Positions 16,689 to 27,800 are shown, counted from the stretch's first letter. The stretch: DNA of 64,000 nt from an uncultured Prevotellaceae bacterium (GCA_900318335.1 ONKF01000019.1:1-64000); one strand, 5' to 3'. Notes: generated by a model from the letters alone, not told the origin. A program made the numbers and translations.

Positions 16689-17570
16689 TTAACACTTATA
16701 GACTTCTTGTTTGGCGGCAGCAAGGGTGTTCTTCATCAGTGAGCAGATGGTCATGGGGCCAACGCCACCGGGAACGGGGGTGATGTACTCACATTTGGGA
16801 GCAACCTCGTCAAATTTCACATCACCATTCAGGCGGTAGCCTGTCTTGCTCTCAGGGTCGGCAACGCGGGTCGTACCAACGTCGATAACGATAGCGCCAT
16901 CCTTCACCATGTCGGCTGTGACAAAATTGGGACGGCCGATGGCGGCGATAATGATGTCAGCCTGTCGGCATTCCTCCTTCAGCGTGGCTGAGTGGCTGTG
17001 GCAAACGGTCACTGTGGCATCGCCATGCTGTTTTTGCAGCATGAGTTGCGCCATGGGCTTGCCCACGATGTTACTGCGGCCCAGCACCACGCACTTCTTG
17101 CCCGAAGTGGGGATGTTATAGCGTTGCAGTAGGGTGATGATGCCCAACGGTGTAGCCGAGATAAAGCAGGGCAGACCCAGTGCCATGCGGCCAGCGTTCA
17201 TCGGGTGGATGCCGTCAACGTCTTTACGGTAGTCGATGGCGTTAATCACCTTCTGCTCGTCGATATGCTTGGGCAACGGCAACTGCACGATAAAGCCGTC
17301 AACGTCGGCATCCTCGTTCAACTGGCGTATGCAGTCCAGCAGTTGCTCCTCGGTAGCATCCTCGTCCATACGGATGAGCGATGACTTGAAGCCACATTTT
17401 TCACATGCGATCACCTTGTTCTTCACGTAGGCTTCCGACCCGCCGTCATGTCCCACGAGCACGGCAGCCAGGTGCGGGCGCTTCATGCCCGCTGCTATCA
17501 TCTGGTCCACCTCGGCCTTGATTTCCTCCTTGATGGCCGCAGCAGTCATTTTTCCGTCTATCAGTTTCAT
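16689..17570 (-). CDS. folD: Methylenetetrahydrofolate dehydrogenase/cyclohydrolase
   Basis: A 293-residue bifunctional cytosolic enzyme that interconverts 5,10-methylene- and 10-formyl-tetrahydrofolate. [14 protein letters not shown] holds the catalytic tyrosine and lysine; [11 protein letters not shown] and the signature [10 protein letters not shown] near the C-terminus are intact; [14 protein letters not shown] marks the NADP-binding Rossmann part. Length is normal. The gene is monocistronic with its own TAATTTTG promoter and shares a bidirectional terminator with the PBP1A gene. Confidence 0.96.
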   Translation of the reverse strand: MKLIDGKMTAAAIKEEIKAEVDQMIAAGMKRPHLAAVLVGHDGGSEAYVKNKVIACEKCGFKSSLIRMDEDATEEQLLDCIRQLNEDADVDGFIVQLPLPKHIDEQKVINAIDYRKDVDGIHPMNAGRMALGLPCFISATPLGIITLLQRYNIPTSGKKCVVLGRSNIVGKPMAQLMLQKQHGDATVTVCHSHSATLKEECRQADIIIAAIGRPNFVTADMVKDGAIVIDVGTTRVADPESKTGYRLNGDVKFDEVAPKCEYITPVPGGVGPMTICSLMKNTLAAAKQEVYKC

Positions 17571-17631
17571 ATCTGTCTTATGTTTTGTCTTATATTTTTC
17601 AGTAATTTATCTTGTCCTTAAAAATCGGGCA

Positions 17632-17639
17632 CAAAATTA
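17632..17639 (-). promoter_or_regulatory. -7 promoter element of folD
   Basis: TAATTTTG on the minus strand; the predicted leader is about 56 nt. Confidence 0.5.
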
Positions 17640-17718
17640 CTGCAAAAAATTCAATTACAGGCACAATAAAGAAACTTTTCCTTAATCCTTTCGAGAAAAG
17701 CTTATCAACTGGACTGGG

Positions 17719-20181
17719 TTACATGGGGTCGACGTCGTAGTAGAGGCGCACGGTCTTCATGCGGGCATCGGCTGCGAGCATGCGTTCGTAGAGGTCGCGC
17801 AGGATGGCTTTTACCTTGGCCATCGAGGCCGCAGTCTCCATCTTGAGGGTCACTTGGCGGATGTACATGTTCTGCACCCTGGCAACAAAGGGCGCCATCG
17901 GACCAAGAACGCGTGTGCCGAAAACCTGCCGGAGCAACCCGCTATAGCGCACGGCCAGTTCACCCACGGTGGCATCGTCGCGGTGCTTGAGGTAGATGTT
18001 GATGACCTTGGTAAACGGTGGATAGCCAAATTGCTGTCTGTCTGCAAGTTCGTGTTCATAAAAGCCCTCGTAGTCATGGGCCTGAACATACTTGATGACG
18101 TCATGGTCGGGGTTGCTGGTCTGGATGATGACCTTACCCTGCTTGTGGGCTCGGCCAGCGCGTCCCGATACCTGTTCCAGCATATCAAAGGCCCGTTCGT
18201 GGCTGCGGAAGTCAGGGAAGTTGATCATGGTGTCGGCATTGAGGATGCCCACGATGCTTACCGCGTCAAAGTCCAGACCCTTGGTCACCATTTGTGTGCC
18301 CACCAGGATGTTGGTGCGGTGGTTGGAGAACTCATCAATGATGCGGTCATAGCTGTTCTTGCTGCGTGTCGTGTCCAGGTCCATGCGCGATATTTTCTCG
18401 CCGGGGAATACGGCGTCGATGTCGTCCTCGATGCGCTCGGTTCCGTATCCGATGATCTCTAAACCAGGCAGTTGGCAGGCTGGGCACAAGTCGGGCAGCG
18501 GGATGGTATAGCCGCAATAATGGCACACCAGGGTGTGGTTGTGCTTGTGGTATGTGAGCGATACGTCGCAGTTCTCGCACTTGGGCACGCTGCCGCATTC
18601 CTTGCAACGCACCATCGGAGAGTAGCCACGGCGGTTCTGGAACAGGATGACCTGTTCTCCATCTTTTAGTGCCCTGCGGCAATCGCTTATCAGTTCTGTG
18701 CTGAACAGGCCGCTCATCTCGCGGCGTTTGCGCGCGTCGATGGTGTCAATGACCTTGACCTCCGGCATCTTGATGTCGCCGTAGCGGGTCATCAGTTTGA
18801 CAAGTCCGTATCGCCCTTCAAGTGCCATGTGATAAACCTCGATGGCGGGAGTCGCCGAGCCTAATACGGTCTTGGCTCCGTGCATTTGCGCCAGCACCAG
18901 TGCAGCGTTACGTCCGTTGTAGCGCGGTGCGGGGTCCTGCTGCTTGTAACTGCTGTCATGTTCCTCGTCAACGATAATCAGGCCCAGGTTGGAGTAGGGG
19001 AGGAACACCGACGAGCGCACACCGATAATCACACAGGGGTCGCTCGTGTCTAACAGGTGCTTCCAGATGTCAACACGCTCGTTGTCACTGAACTTGGAGT
19101 GATAGATGAGCAGCTTGTCTCCGAAAACTCGCCTCAACCGCCTTGTCAACTGGGTGGTCAACGCAATCTCAGGCACGAGATAGAGTACCTGCTTACCCAG
19201 CTTTAAGGCATCAGCAATGAGATGAATATAGACCGAGGTCTTGCCGCTACTGGTAACACCATGCAGCAGTGTGATGGCATGCTGCCTCATGGACTGGTGG
19301 ATCTCTTTGTAGGCTCGTTGCTGCTCTTCGCTCAACGTTGGCGCTTCATCCAGTACGTTTCCTAATTCGGCAAAACGGTTGATTTCCTTCTTGTAAATCT
19401 CAAACAGTCCGCGCTTCACTGCCTCGTGCAGTACGGCACTGCTCACGCCGGCTCGTTTCAACAGGTTCTCCTTGCTCACCTCGCGCGTATCGCCACTCTG
19501 TAGCCACCGCGACATGTCCAGATAGGCGAGAAGCAGTGATTCCTGTTTGGGCGCACGTTTCAGCTGGTCAAAGTATTGATGCAGTTTTTCTTCGTCATCA
19601 CGGGCGATGGCAAGCCGCACACATGGCTCAGTCTTAGGACGATAGTTGTCTACAACGCGCTCACTCACGTGCAGGGCATCCATGTCCAACAAGTGGCTGA
19701 CATTTCGTTCTACGGTCTTAAATCCGGTTGCGTTTGCAATTTCGGCAATCTGAACGCGTCCACGCTGGGCGGTAAAGTCCAGAATCACCCGCTCCCTGTC
19801 GGTCAGTTGGCCCGGCTCGCTTTCCTCAAAGTCGGGGTTAACGCTGATGGTAGTCTCACTTTCCACCTTGAGTCCTGACGGTACAGCAGCCTTGTAGACC
19901 TCACCCATCGAGCAGAGGTAGTAATCCGAAATCCACTGCCAGAATTCTAATTGAGGATGCCGCAAGATAGGTTTCTCGTCGAGCGTTCCCAGGATTTCTT
20001 TTACATCATAACCCTTGGGTTCCATGTCGTGCAGCGAGGTGATGATGGCAGTGTAAATTTTCTTCCGGCCAAATGGGACCAGAACACGCATGCCAATCGA
20101 TAGCCGCATCCCCTCAGGGACACGGTAAGTATAGGTGCCAGGAATGGCAAGCGGCAGCAATGTTTCGGCAAATTTGGCCAT
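17719..20181 (-). CDS. priA: Primosomal replication restart helicase PriA
   Basis: An 820-residue 3'-5' superfamily 2 helicase that reloads the replisome at stalled forks. The N-terminal DNA-binding domain opens with FAETLLPLAIPGTYTY. Walker A TSSGKTSVY is near residue 310, the DEEH box follows, and VLGSATPAIE is motif III. The zinc-binding insert is complete, with paired cysteines in CKECGSVPKCENCD, CHYCG and CPAC. The C-terminus has VGTQMVTKGLDF and QVSGRAGRA. Length is normal. No promoter matching TAnnTTTG is obvious in the 180 AT-rich bases upstream (20182-20360), which lie between it and a co-oriented glycosyltransferase gene. Confidence 0.96.
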   Translation of the reverse strand: MAKFAETLLPLAIPGTYTYRVPEGMRLSIGMRVLVPFGRKKIYTAIITSLHDMEPKGYDVKEILGTLDEKPILRHPQLEFWQWISDYYLCSMGEVYKAAVPSGLKVESETTISVNPDFEESEPGQLTDRERVILDFTAQRGRVQIAEIANATGFKTVERNVSHLLDMDALHVSERVVDNYRPKTEPCVRLAIARDDEEKLHQYFDQLKRAPKQESLLLAYLDMSRWLQSGDTREVSKENLLKRAGVSSAVLHEAVKRGLFEIYKKEINRFAELGNVLDEAPTLSEEQQRAYKEIHQSMRQHAITLLHGVTSSGKTSVYIHLIADALKLGKQVLYLVPEIALTTQLTRRLRRVFGDKLLIYHSKFSDNERVDIWKHLLDTSDPCVIIGVRSSVFLPYSNLGLIIVDEEHDSSYKQQDPAPRYNGRNAALVLAQMHGAKTVLGSATPAIEVYHMALEGRYGLVKLMTRYGDIKMPEVKVIDTIDARKRREMSGLFSTELISDCRRALKDGEQVILFQNRRGYSPMVRCKECGSVPKCENCDVSLTYHKHNHTLVCHYCGYTIPLPDLCPACQLPGLEIIGYGTERIEDDIDAVFPGEKISRMDLDTTRSKNSYDRIIDEFSNHRTNILVGTQMVTKGLDFDAVSIVGILNADTMINFPDFRSHERAFDMLEQVSGRAGRAHKQGKVIIQTSNPDHDVIKYVQAHDYEGFYEHELADRQQFGYPPFTKVINIYLKHRDDATVGELAVRYSGLLRQVFGTRVLGPMAPFVARVQNMYIRQVTLKMETAASMAKVKAILRDLYERMLAADARMKTVRLYYDVDPM

Positions 20182-20360
20182 CAGATTGATGTACTTAAAT
20201 ATTTACTTTAAAATTACAATTTATCTAATATGATATTCAACTTATAAGATAAATGCAATGACAAATTCAAAGTAAAATTGTGACAATTTGTTTTGTGTTA
20301 AATTATCACTTTAATTTATGTATTATAAAATGTTGCAATATAGCTTTTTGTAAAAATGTG

Positions 20361-21533
20361 CTATAAATATTTGTGATAGATGTCGTTTTCCTTGATGGCG
20401 GTGGCTGTCCAGCTCACTTCGGGCGGCAATTTTTGCTCGATGTTGCCTTGCAACAGCTGCACTGCGCGATCGGTAAACCGGTCCACAAAATTGTCCCCGA
20501 GGTCGATGGCGTTTTCCCGTCCCACGGCTTCGGCAGTGCCTATGACGTTGGTGGCAACCACATGGGCGCCACATGAGAGGGCCTCTATCACTACAAGGGG
20601 CAGTCCTTCGAGGCTGCTGGGCAGTACGAGCAGATCCACGCAGTTGAGCAGGTCGGGAATCTCCTCGGGTGGCACCTTGCCGGTGAAGTGGCATCTTACA
20701 CCCTTGCTGGCCATTAATTGACGGGTTTCGTCGAGTTGAACTCCGTCTCCTATTGCCCAGAACGTCAGTTCTTTGCCATACTTAACTTCAATCTCTTTAT
20801 AGATGTCGGGCAATAGGGTGACATTCTTCACTGGTTCAAATCGGCCAACAAAAGCCACCACTTTTTTGCCGTCATTAACCCCATATTTTTGGCGCATAGC
20901 GGCGCGAGTGCTCTCGTCATATTGGCGGAATTGTTCGCTGGCTCCGTTGAGGAGGATTTCGGCGGGGAAGCCTGTGGTGAGTTCAGCGTGCGCCTTATCG
21001 AGCAGGCCCTGGCTGACAAAGAAGTTGCAGGTGGCTTCGTGCAACAGTTTGATGGTGAGGTCTTTGATCATGGGGTCTCGGGGTGGGTCGGTATAGATGC
21101 TGGCCCCGTGCCAGGTGATAAAGCAGGGAATGTGGAGTTTCTTGCTGGCAAACACTGCGGCGTGACCGACGATGCGGTCGTGGGCGCTGACTAGGTCGTG
21201 GCCACGCATTTCCCAACCCAGGCGGTGCAGGCGGCGCATCAGCAAGTGCGGTGGCTTGTGGAACAGGCGGTGCAGAATCGCATCAATCCAGCGGCGGCGA
21301 AACCATGTGATGTGGACTTTCACGCCGTCGGTGATGATTTCGTCTGGCCGGGAATCGACTTTCTTGCTGTGACGAATGTGACGCATCAGCCATCCGTCAT
21401 ACACTTGGAACATGTAGACATCTATCTTGTAATCAGCAACTTGCTGCAGGTGCTTAACGCGGTTGATGACCGCATTGAACACACCCAATCGCCTGTTGAT
21501 ATCGCCTTCAAAGAGTACCGCAATCTGTTTCAT
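20361..21533 (-). CDS. Family 4 glycosyltransferase
   Basis: A 390-residue GT-B glycosyltransferase. The N-terminal half has LFEGDINRRLGV and AVFASKKLHIPCFITWHG; the C-terminal half has KVVAFVGRFEPVKNVTLL (the donor-binding start of the second Rossmann domain) and LLVLPSSLEGLPLVVIEALSCG, the ExxxGLPxxxxEA-type motif of GT4 enzymes. It probably builds a surface glycan. The ATG at 21533 is preferred to the TTG at 21566 because the domain begins right after it and the TAAATTTGC promoter lies just upstream of both. It stands alone between priA and the initiator tRNA. Confidence 0.9.
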   Translation of the reverse strand: MKQIAVLFEGDINRRLGVFNAVINRVKHLQQVADYKIDVYMFQVYDGWLMRHIRHSKKVDSRPDEIITDGVKVHITWFRRRWIDAILHRLFHKPPHLLMRRLHRLGWEMRGHDLVSAHDRIVGHAAVFASKKLHIPCFITWHGASIYTDPPRDPMIKDLTIKLLHEATCNFFVSQGLLDKAHAELTTGFPAEILLNGASEQFRQYDESTRAAMRQKYGVNDGKKVVAFVGRFEPVKNVTLLPDIYKEIEVKYGKELTFWAIGDGVQLDETRQLMASKGVRCHFTGKVPPEEIPDLLNCVDLLVLPSSLEGLPLVVIEALSCGAHVVATNVIGTAEAVGRENAIDLGDNFVDRFTDRAVQLLQGNIEQKLPPEVSWTATAIKENDIYHKYL

Positions 21534-21566
21534 AGCCTGTAGGTCTTTAGGTTGGTGTTTAATCAA

Positions 21567-21575
21567 GCAAATTTA
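21567..21575 (-). promoter_or_regulatory. -7 promoter element of the GT4 gene
   Basis: TAAATTTGC on the minus strand; the leader to the ATG at 21533 would be about 28 nt. Confidence 0.5.
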
Positions 21576-21631
21576 CACAAATTTCTACATCCGTGCAATA
21601 CCATCAGTGTTTTTTCAATACAAACAGGTGT

Positions 21632-21665
21632 AAAAAAGAGGTCGAGCATAACGCTCAACCTCTTC
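21632..21665 (-). terminator. Terminator of the initiator tRNA
   Basis: On the minus strand, arms AGAGGTtGAGC and GCTCgACCTCT around GTTAT are followed by six T. It lies immediately 3' of the tRNA. Confidence 0.88.
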
Positions 21666-21670
21666 TCTTG

Positions 21671-21742
21671 TAGCGGGAGCCAGACTCGAACTGACGACCT
21701 TTGGGTTATGAGCCCAACGAGCTGCCACTGCTCCATCCCGCA
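21671..21742 (-). tRNA. Initiator tRNA-fMet (anticodon CAT)
   Basis: A complete 72-nt cloverleaf. Acceptor TGCGGGA/TCCCGCT leaves an unpaired T1-T72, D-stem GAGC/GCTC has A11-T24, the anticodon stem TTGGG/CCCAA has three consecutive G-C pairs next to the loop CTCATAA, and the T-stem is GTCAG/CTGGC. The mismatch at 1-72, A11-U24 and the three G-C pairs are the classical initiator hallmarks. The 3' CCA is not encoded (CAA follows), so it must be added enzymatically. A terminator follows at once, so it is a single-gene transcript. Confidence 0.95.
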
Positions 21743-21862
21743 ATTTGCGAGTGCAAAAGTAATGCTTTTTTGTGACGTGACAAGAGTTTTGAGGCAAAAA
21801 ATGTGCTATTTAACATATTTTTACCAAAAACAGTAGGGATTTGTGCTCAATTCCTAAAGAAT

Positions 21863-21901
21863 ATCGCCGCGTGACTCGGCTAAATCGGGTCGCGCGGCGA
21901 T
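21863..21901. terminator. GC-rich hairpin downstream of fumarase
   Basis: ATCGCCGCG pairs with CGCGGCGAT, continued inward by a weaker TGACTCG/CGGGTCG stem. It lies 40 bases after the fumarase stop codon with no uridine run, so a stabilising or factor-dependent 3' structure is as likely as a true terminator. Confidence 0.5.
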
Positions 21902-21939
21902 CTGTGAAATCGATTCAGGTTAATCGTTGTTATGCTCTT

Positions 21940-23565
21940 TTAAAGGCCGATTTTCTTGAAAAAGTCATTGCCCTTGTTGTCCACGAGGATGAATGCAGGG
22001 AAGTCAACGACGCGGATTTTCCACACGGCTTCCATGCCCAACTCGGGATACTCGACACACTCGATGCTCTTGATGCTCTCCTGTGAGAGGATGGCGGCGG
22101 GACCACCGATGCTGCCCAGGTAGAAACCTCCGTGTTTCTTGCAGGCGTCGGTCACCTCTTGGCTGCGGTTACCCTTAGCAATCATCACCATACTGCCGCC
22201 CAGGCTCTGGAACAGGTCAACATAGGGATCCATGCGGTTGGCGGTCGTCGGGCCCATTGAGCCACAAGGCATGCCCTTAGGCGTCTTGGCGGGACCGGCA
22301 TACAGCACGGGATGGTTCTTGATATACTCGGGGATGCCCTCGCCACGGTCATAGCGCTCTTTCCACTTAGCGTGGGCGATGTCGCGGCCCACGATGATGG
22401 TACCGCTCAGCGATACGCGGGTCGATACGGGATACTTGTCGAGGATGGCGAGCGTCTCGCTCATGGGACGGTCCAGGTCAATCTTGATGCCATCACCCTC
22501 GCCAGCTTGGCGCAACTCCTCGGGAATCAGCTCAGTAGGCTTGTCGTCGAGCTTCTCAATCCACACGCCGTCGGCGTTGATTTTGGCCTTGATATTGCGG
22601 TCGGCACTGCAGCTCACGCCCAGACCGATGGGGCAGGAAGCGCCGTGACGCGGCAGGCGGACGATGCGCACGTCATGAGCCATGTACTTGCCGCCAAACT
22701 GGGCGCCCAAGCCAATCTTGTAGGCCTCTTCGAGCACTTGCTTCTCGAGCTCCACGTCGCGGAAGGCGCGGCCGGTCTCGTCCCCCGTGGTGGGCAGGTT
22801 GTCATAGTAGTGGGTCGAAGCCAGCTTGACGGTCAGCAGGTTCTTCTCGGCACTGGTGCCGCCGATGACAAACGCAATGTGATAGGGCGGGCAAGCAGCC
22901 GTTCCCAGGGTGCGCATCTTGTCAACGAGGAATGGAACCAGCGTGCCGGGATTCAGCACGGCCTTGGTCATCTGGTACAGGTAAGTCTTGTTGGCGCTGC
23001 CGCCACCCTTGGTGACGCACAGGAAGCGGTACTCCATGCCCTCGGCGCACTCCAGGTCAATCTGGGCGGGCAGGTTGCAACGGGTATTCACCTCCTCATA
23101 CATGCTCAGCGGAGCATTCTGGGAGTAGCGTAGGTTCTCCTGGGTGTAGGTGTTGTACACACCGCGTGCCAAGGCTTCCTCGTCACAGAATCCTGTCCAC
23201 ACCTGTTGGCCCTTCTCGCCGTGGATGATGGCGGTGCCGGTGTCCTGGCACAGGGGTAACTGGCCCTTGGCGGCCACCTCGGCATTGCGCAGGAAGGTCA
23301 GTGCAACATACTTGTCGTTGTCGCTGGCATCAGGGTCGCGCAAGATCTTGGCCACCTGCTCGTTATGGGAGCGGCGCAGCAGGAAGTTAACGTCGCGGAA
23401 AGCCTGCTGGGCCAGCATGGTCAGGGCCTCGGGTTCGATTTTCAGGATGGGTTTTCCCTCAAACTCACCCACCGACACATAGTCGCTGGTCAATTTGTAG
23501 TATTCGGTGTCATCTTTGCCCAACTGGAACATGGGCGCATAGCGGAATTCAGGATTATTTGCCAT
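21940..23565 (-). CDS. Class I fumarate hydratase (iron-sulfur)
   Basis: A 541-residue oxygen-sensitive [4Fe-4S] fumarase that hydrates fumarate to malate in the reductive branch leading to succinate. It contains both parts in one chain: the alpha-like N-terminal region with [30 protein letters not shown] and the cluster cysteine region [12 protein letters not shown], and the beta-like C-terminal region from about residue 380 with [18 protein letters not shown] and [11 protein letters not shown]. Length equals that of E. coli FumA/FumB. It is monocistronic with a TACCTTTGC promoter 45 bases upstream. Confidence 0.95.
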   Translation of the reverse strand: MANNPEFRYAPMFQLGKDDTEYYKLTSDYVSVGEFEGKPILKIEPEALTMLAQQAFRDVNFLLRRSHNEQVAKILRDPDASDNDKYVALTFLRNAEVAAKGQLPLCQDTGTAIIHGEKGQQVWTGFCDEEALARGVYNTYTQENLRYSQNAPLSMYEEVNTRCNLPAQIDLECAEGMEYRFLCVTKGGGSANKTYLYQMTKAVLNPGTLVPFLVDKMRTLGTAACPPYHIAFVIGGTSAEKNLLTVKLASTHYYDNLPTTGDETGRAFRDVELEKQVLEEAYKIGLGAQFGGKYMAHDVRIVRLPRHGASCPIGLGVSCSADRNIKAKINADGVWIEKLDDKPTELIPEELRQAGEGDGIKIDLDRPMSETLAILDKYPVSTRVSLSGTIIVGRDIAHAKWKERYDRGEGIPEYIKNHPVLYAGPAKTPKGMPCGSMGPTTANRMDPYVDLFQSLGGSMVMIAKGNRSQEVTDACKKHGGFYLGSIGGPAAILSQESIKSIECVEYPELGMEAVWKIRVVDFPAFILVDNKGNDFFKKIGL

Positions 23566-23609
23566 AAGTTTCGATTAAAAGTTATGTTGTTAATAGTTGA
23601 TTCGTTGCT

Positions 23610-23618
23610 GCAAAGGTA
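23610..23618 (-). promoter_or_regulatory. -7 promoter element of the fumarase gene
   Basis: TACCTTTGC on the minus strand; the leader would be about 38 nt. Confidence 0.55.
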
Positions 23619-23657
23619 ACCATAATTCTTCAGAAAAACAAAACCACATGCAGTCTT

Positions 23658-24338
23658 TCAAGACTCGGAAACCTCTTCAAAGCCGAGACGCCTGAAATCG
23701 TCGGGCAGGGGAGCCGTGATGTCAATTTCCTTACCGCTAACCGGATGGGTGAATCGTATGCGGTGGGCCTGCAGCGAGATGCCACCGTCAGGATTGCTGC
23801 GCGGGGCACCATACTTGAGGTCGCCCTTGATGGGACACCCGATGGCAGATAACTGTGCGCGTATCTGGTGTTTACGGCCCGTGATGAGGTCCACCTCGAG
23901 CAGCCAGTAACGCTGGCTGGCTGCGATGACACGGTAGTTGAGGACGGCTTTCTGGTGCCCCTCGCGAGGGACGATGCTGACGTGGGTCTTGTTCCCCTGC
24001 TCGATGCTCTTGAGGTAGTGGGTCAGAGTGCCCTCGGGTTCGGGCGGCTGGTTGCCCACGACTGCCCAGTAGGTCTTGTGCACCTCGCCCTTGCGGAAGA
24101 GCTCGTTCATCCGCGACAATCCCTTGCTGGTCTTGGCCATGACCACCAGCCCGCACGTGGGGCGGTCAATGCGGTGGGTCACCCCCAGGAACACATTGCC
24201 CGGCTTATTGTATTTCTCCTTGATCCACGCCTTCACCGTGTCGATGAGCGTGGGGTCTCCAGTGCGGTCGCCCTGGACAAGTTCCCCGGCGCTCTTGTTG
24301 ACGATGATGATGTGGTTGTCGTCATATACGATTTCCAT
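23658..24338 (-). CDS. RluA-family pseudouridine synthase
   Basis: A 226-residue pseudouridine synthase of the RluA/RsuA superfamily. VGKSAG-type N-terminal IIIVNKSAGELVQGD is followed by the catalytic motif HRIDRPTCGLVV (Asp near residue 58) and LITGRKHQIRAQL, then GDLKYGAP. It lacks an S4 domain, as do RluA and the short YciL-independent branch. The target is likely a uridine in rRNA or tRNA but cannot be named. It has its own TAACTTTGC promoter about 30 bases upstream. Confidence 0.92.
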   Translation of the reverse strand: MEIVYDDNHIIIVNKSAGELVQGDRTGDPTLIDTVKAWIKEKYNKPGNVFLGVTHRIDRPTCGLVVMAKTSKGLSRMNELFRKGEVHKTYWAVVGNQPPEPEGTLTHYLKSIEQGNKTHVSIVPREGHQKAVLNYRVIAASQRYWLLEVDLITGRKHQIRAQLSAIGCPIKGDLKYGAPRSNPDGGISLQAHRIRFTHPVSGKEIDITAPLPDDFRRLGFEEVSES

Positions 24339-24365
24339 ATTCTTGCTCTCTAGCTTTGTGGCATT

Positions 24366-24374
24366 GCAAAGTTA
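24366..24374 (-). promoter_or_regulatory. -7 promoter element of the RluA-type gene
   Basis: TAACTTTGC on the minus strand; the leader would be about 21 nt. Confidence 0.55.
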
Positions 24375-24649
24375 GTTCATTTATCCCGAATATCGTCCAC
24401 GAGAAGCGAAAATGTGTCGGCGGTCCCCCAAAAACGTACTTTTACATATCTCCAGGCCAGTTGCTTGGAAAGTGTTAAAAATAGGGGATTGTTCAGCTAT
24501 TTTGTGTTTAATTAACTGAAAAACAGGACCCTAAAACCAGTTGTGTTGTAAGTCTTTGATTTTTAGGTGTTTATACGCAAAATCACTTGAAAAGAACAAA
24601 AAAAAGAAAAAAGTTTATCACATAATTACATTATTTTAAAAAAAAACAC

Positions 24650-24658
24650 TAACTTTGC
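24650..24658 (+). promoter_or_regulatory. -7 promoter element of the susC operon
   Basis: TAACTTTGC, preceded by a very A-rich stretch. The start site would be near 24664, about 200 bases before the susC ATG. The rest of the gap, 24375-24640, is AT-rich with no gene seen. Confidence 0.6.
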
Positions 24659-24661
24659 GTG

Positions 24662-24866
24662 CCTATCTTTTAAGATGTGGAGTTAAGAAACTGATTCGAT
24701 GTTGGTCTATCCATCTGTCGTAGTGAATGGAAGCTTGTAAGATAATACCTGAGTAAGAACAGTTCAGGCATGTGTTTAGTGAAGTTTTGAAGCCGTACAT
24801 GTGTTAGAAGGATAGGTAATAGAACGTAAACTTATAAAACATTAATAATTAATTAAACTAAAATTT
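24662..24866 (+). promoter_or_regulatory. Long structured leader of the susC operon
   Basis: About 200 nt of untranslated RNA. CCTATC near its 5' end can pair with GATAGG at about 24811-24816, closing a large domain; inside it CCTGA/TCAGG forms a hairpin around 24748-24769. The last 30 bases before the ATG are unstructured A/T, the usual ribosome entry region of this phylum. Confidence 0.45.
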
Positions 24867-27800
24867 ATGAGTCTTAAACATTTACTCTTGTTCCTTGTCA
24901 TGGCTCTTACCGCGATCGGGGTTTCGGCCCAGGTCAGTGGTACTGTGCTTGACGAGAACAACGAACCTGTCATCGGCGCTTCGGTCGTTCAGCAGAGCAA
25001 TCCTAAGAACGGCGTTGCTACCGACTTTGACGGTCACTTTTCCTTGAATGTGCCAGCAGGCACTAAGATTAAAGTCACTTATGTGGGTTATGAAGATGCT
25101 GTTGTTGCCGGTAAGGCTGGCATGACCATCGTCCTCAAGCCTAAGGGTGAGATGCTTAACGAGGTCGTTGTCACCGGTTACCAGAAGGTGGACAAGCGAC
25201 TCTTCACCGGTGCTACCCAGAGCGTTGATGCCGAGAAGACCAAGCTCTCTGGTGTCGCCGACGTCAGCCGTGGTCTTGAAGGCCGCGTCTCGGGTGTGCA
25301 GGTGCAGAACGTGTCGGGTACCTTCGGTACCGCTCCTAAGATCCGCGTGCGCGGTGCTACCTCAATCTACGGTAGCTCCAAGCCCCTGTGGGTTGTGGAC
25401 GGTGTGATTCTGGAGGATAACGTGGACATCAGCGCCGACGATCTCTCGTCTGGTGATGCTACCACCCTGATCGCCTCGGCTGTCGCCGGTCTTAATGCCG
25501 ACGATATCGAGAGCTTCCAGATCCTGAAGGACGGTTCGGCTACTTCTATCTATGGTGCTAAGGCAAATGCAGGTGTGATCGTTATCACCACCAAGACTGG
25601 TCGCAAGGGTTCTACCTCGATCAACTACACGGGTGAGTTCACCTATCGTTTGAAGCCCAACTACCGCGACTTCAACATCTGCAACTCTCAGGAGCAGATG
25701 AGTATTCTTCGCGAGATGGAGCAGAAGGGTTGGCTCGAGTATGCTAACCTGGTGAACAGCACTACTTCTGGTATCTATGGCCAGATGTACACCCTGATGG
25801 ATACTTATAACCCCGAGACTGGTACCTATGGTCTGCCCAACACTCAGAACGCACGCAACCAATATCTGCGTGAGGCTGAGATGCGTAACACTAACTGGTT
25901 CGACCTGTTGTTCAACAACAACGTGATGCAGAACCACGCTGTCAGCATTTCGGGCGGTACCGACAAGGGTTCGTTCTACACCTCGGCTTCGGTTATGACC
26001 GACCCGGGATGGTACAAGAGCAGCCGCGTCGAGCGCTACACCTTTAATGCTAATGCTATTTACAACATCACCGACAAAATCAAGGTGAAGATTCTGAACA
26101 GCAACAGCTACCGTGACCAGAAGGCTCCCGGTACCTTGAGCCAGAACGTGGACGTCGTTTACGGTGAAGTAAGGCGTGATTTCGATATCAACCCCTACAG
26201 CTTCGCGTTGAACACCGCCCGTACCCTTGATCCCAAGAGGCGTTATGTGCGCAATTACACAAACTTCAATATCTTTGATGAGTTGGAGTCCAACTTCATC
26301 AATGTGGACGTTACTGACCTCAAGTTCCAGGGCGAGCTGAACATCAAGCCCATCATCAAGCAGGACCAGAGTCTCGAGTTCAACATCCTGGGTTCGATGC
26401 GTTCGGTGAACTCTGAGCAGAACCACTACGTTCTCGAGTCCAGTAACCAGGCCAACGCTTACCGCGCTGGTATCATCCCCGAGAACGCTATCATCCGTTC
26501 GTCCAACTCCTACCTCTATACTGACATCGACGTGCCCAACGCACTTCCCGAGAGTGTCATGAAGGAGGGTGGTATGCTGTTCTTCTCCAAGAACAGCCTG
26601 AAGACCTTTGACTTCCGTGTCACTGGTCAGTACATGAAGGACTTCAACAACGGTAAGCACCTCATCAACCTGTACGCAGGTATGGAGGCCAGCCGTGTTG
26701 ACCGTTTCTACCAGAACTTCGAGGCTTGGGGTGTTGTTTATGACAACGGTAACCTGCCCTCGTTGAACTACAAGCTCTTCAAGCAGATGCAGGAGGAGAA
26801 TGGTGCTTATTACAGCCTGGGTAACACCCATCGCCGTAACATGGCTTACTTCGCTAATGCCAACTACGCTCTCCTGGGCCGTTACGTTATCAACGGTACT
26901 ATCCGCTATGAGGGTTCTAACTTGATGGGTCAGACCGACCAGAGCCGCTGGCTTCCCACCTGGAACGTATCGGCTGCATGGAACATCTATGACGAGCCCT
27001 TCTTCCAGAACACAAGCCTCTTCCAGAAGGGTGCCCTTTCCTATGCTAAGCTGCGTCTGAGCTACTCACTGACTGGTGAGAGTGGTCCTTCGGGCTATGC
27101 TAATGCCGAGGCTCTCTATTATCCCACTCGCCCCTGGCGTCAGGAGATTGACGCGATGGAGATGGGTCTGTACCTGGCTGGTCTGGGTAACAGCGAGCTG
27201 ACCTATGAGAAGAAGCACGAGTTCGACCTCGGTGTTGACCTCGGTTTCCTCTACAACCGCATCAACCTTGTGTTTGACTGGTACTTCCGTAACAACTTCG
27301 ACCTGATCGGTCTGATCCGCACCCAGGGTGTCGGTGGTATGACCACCAAGTATGGTAACGTGGCCGAGATGAAGTCGCATGGTGTTGAGTTCACCTTGTC
27401 TTCACGCAACATTGAGCCCAAGAGCGCTGGTGGCTTCGGTTGGAACACCGACTTCACCTTCTCCTATGCTGTAACCGAGATCAGCAAGCTGCAGTCTCGT
27501 TCGCGCGTCATCGACCTGGTTCGTGGTAGCGGTTTCCCCTTGGAGGGCTATCCCCACCGTGCAATCTTCTCGATTCCTTACGAGGGTCTTGACAGCCACG
27601 GTCTGCCCCTGGTTACCGACGAGAACGGCCAGATTTCTAACGTCGGTGTTAACTTCCAGGAGTATGAGAAGTTGGGCTTCCTCAAGTATGAGGGTCCCGT
27701 TGATCCCACCATCACTGGCGGTTTCGGCAACAACTTCGACTTCAAGGGCTTCCACCTGATGGTCTTCATGACCTATGCGTTTGGTAACAAGCTGCGTCTT

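Noticed and set aside
17680-17710. Possible priA terminator CTTTTC...GAAAAG
   Set aside because: Stem is short and AT-rich, with no run of T of useful length; not supported.
25362-26831. Long minus-strand frame (489 codons) inside susC
   Set aside because: Antisense to the canonical SusC domain order; open because of codon bias in the highly expressed-looking gene.
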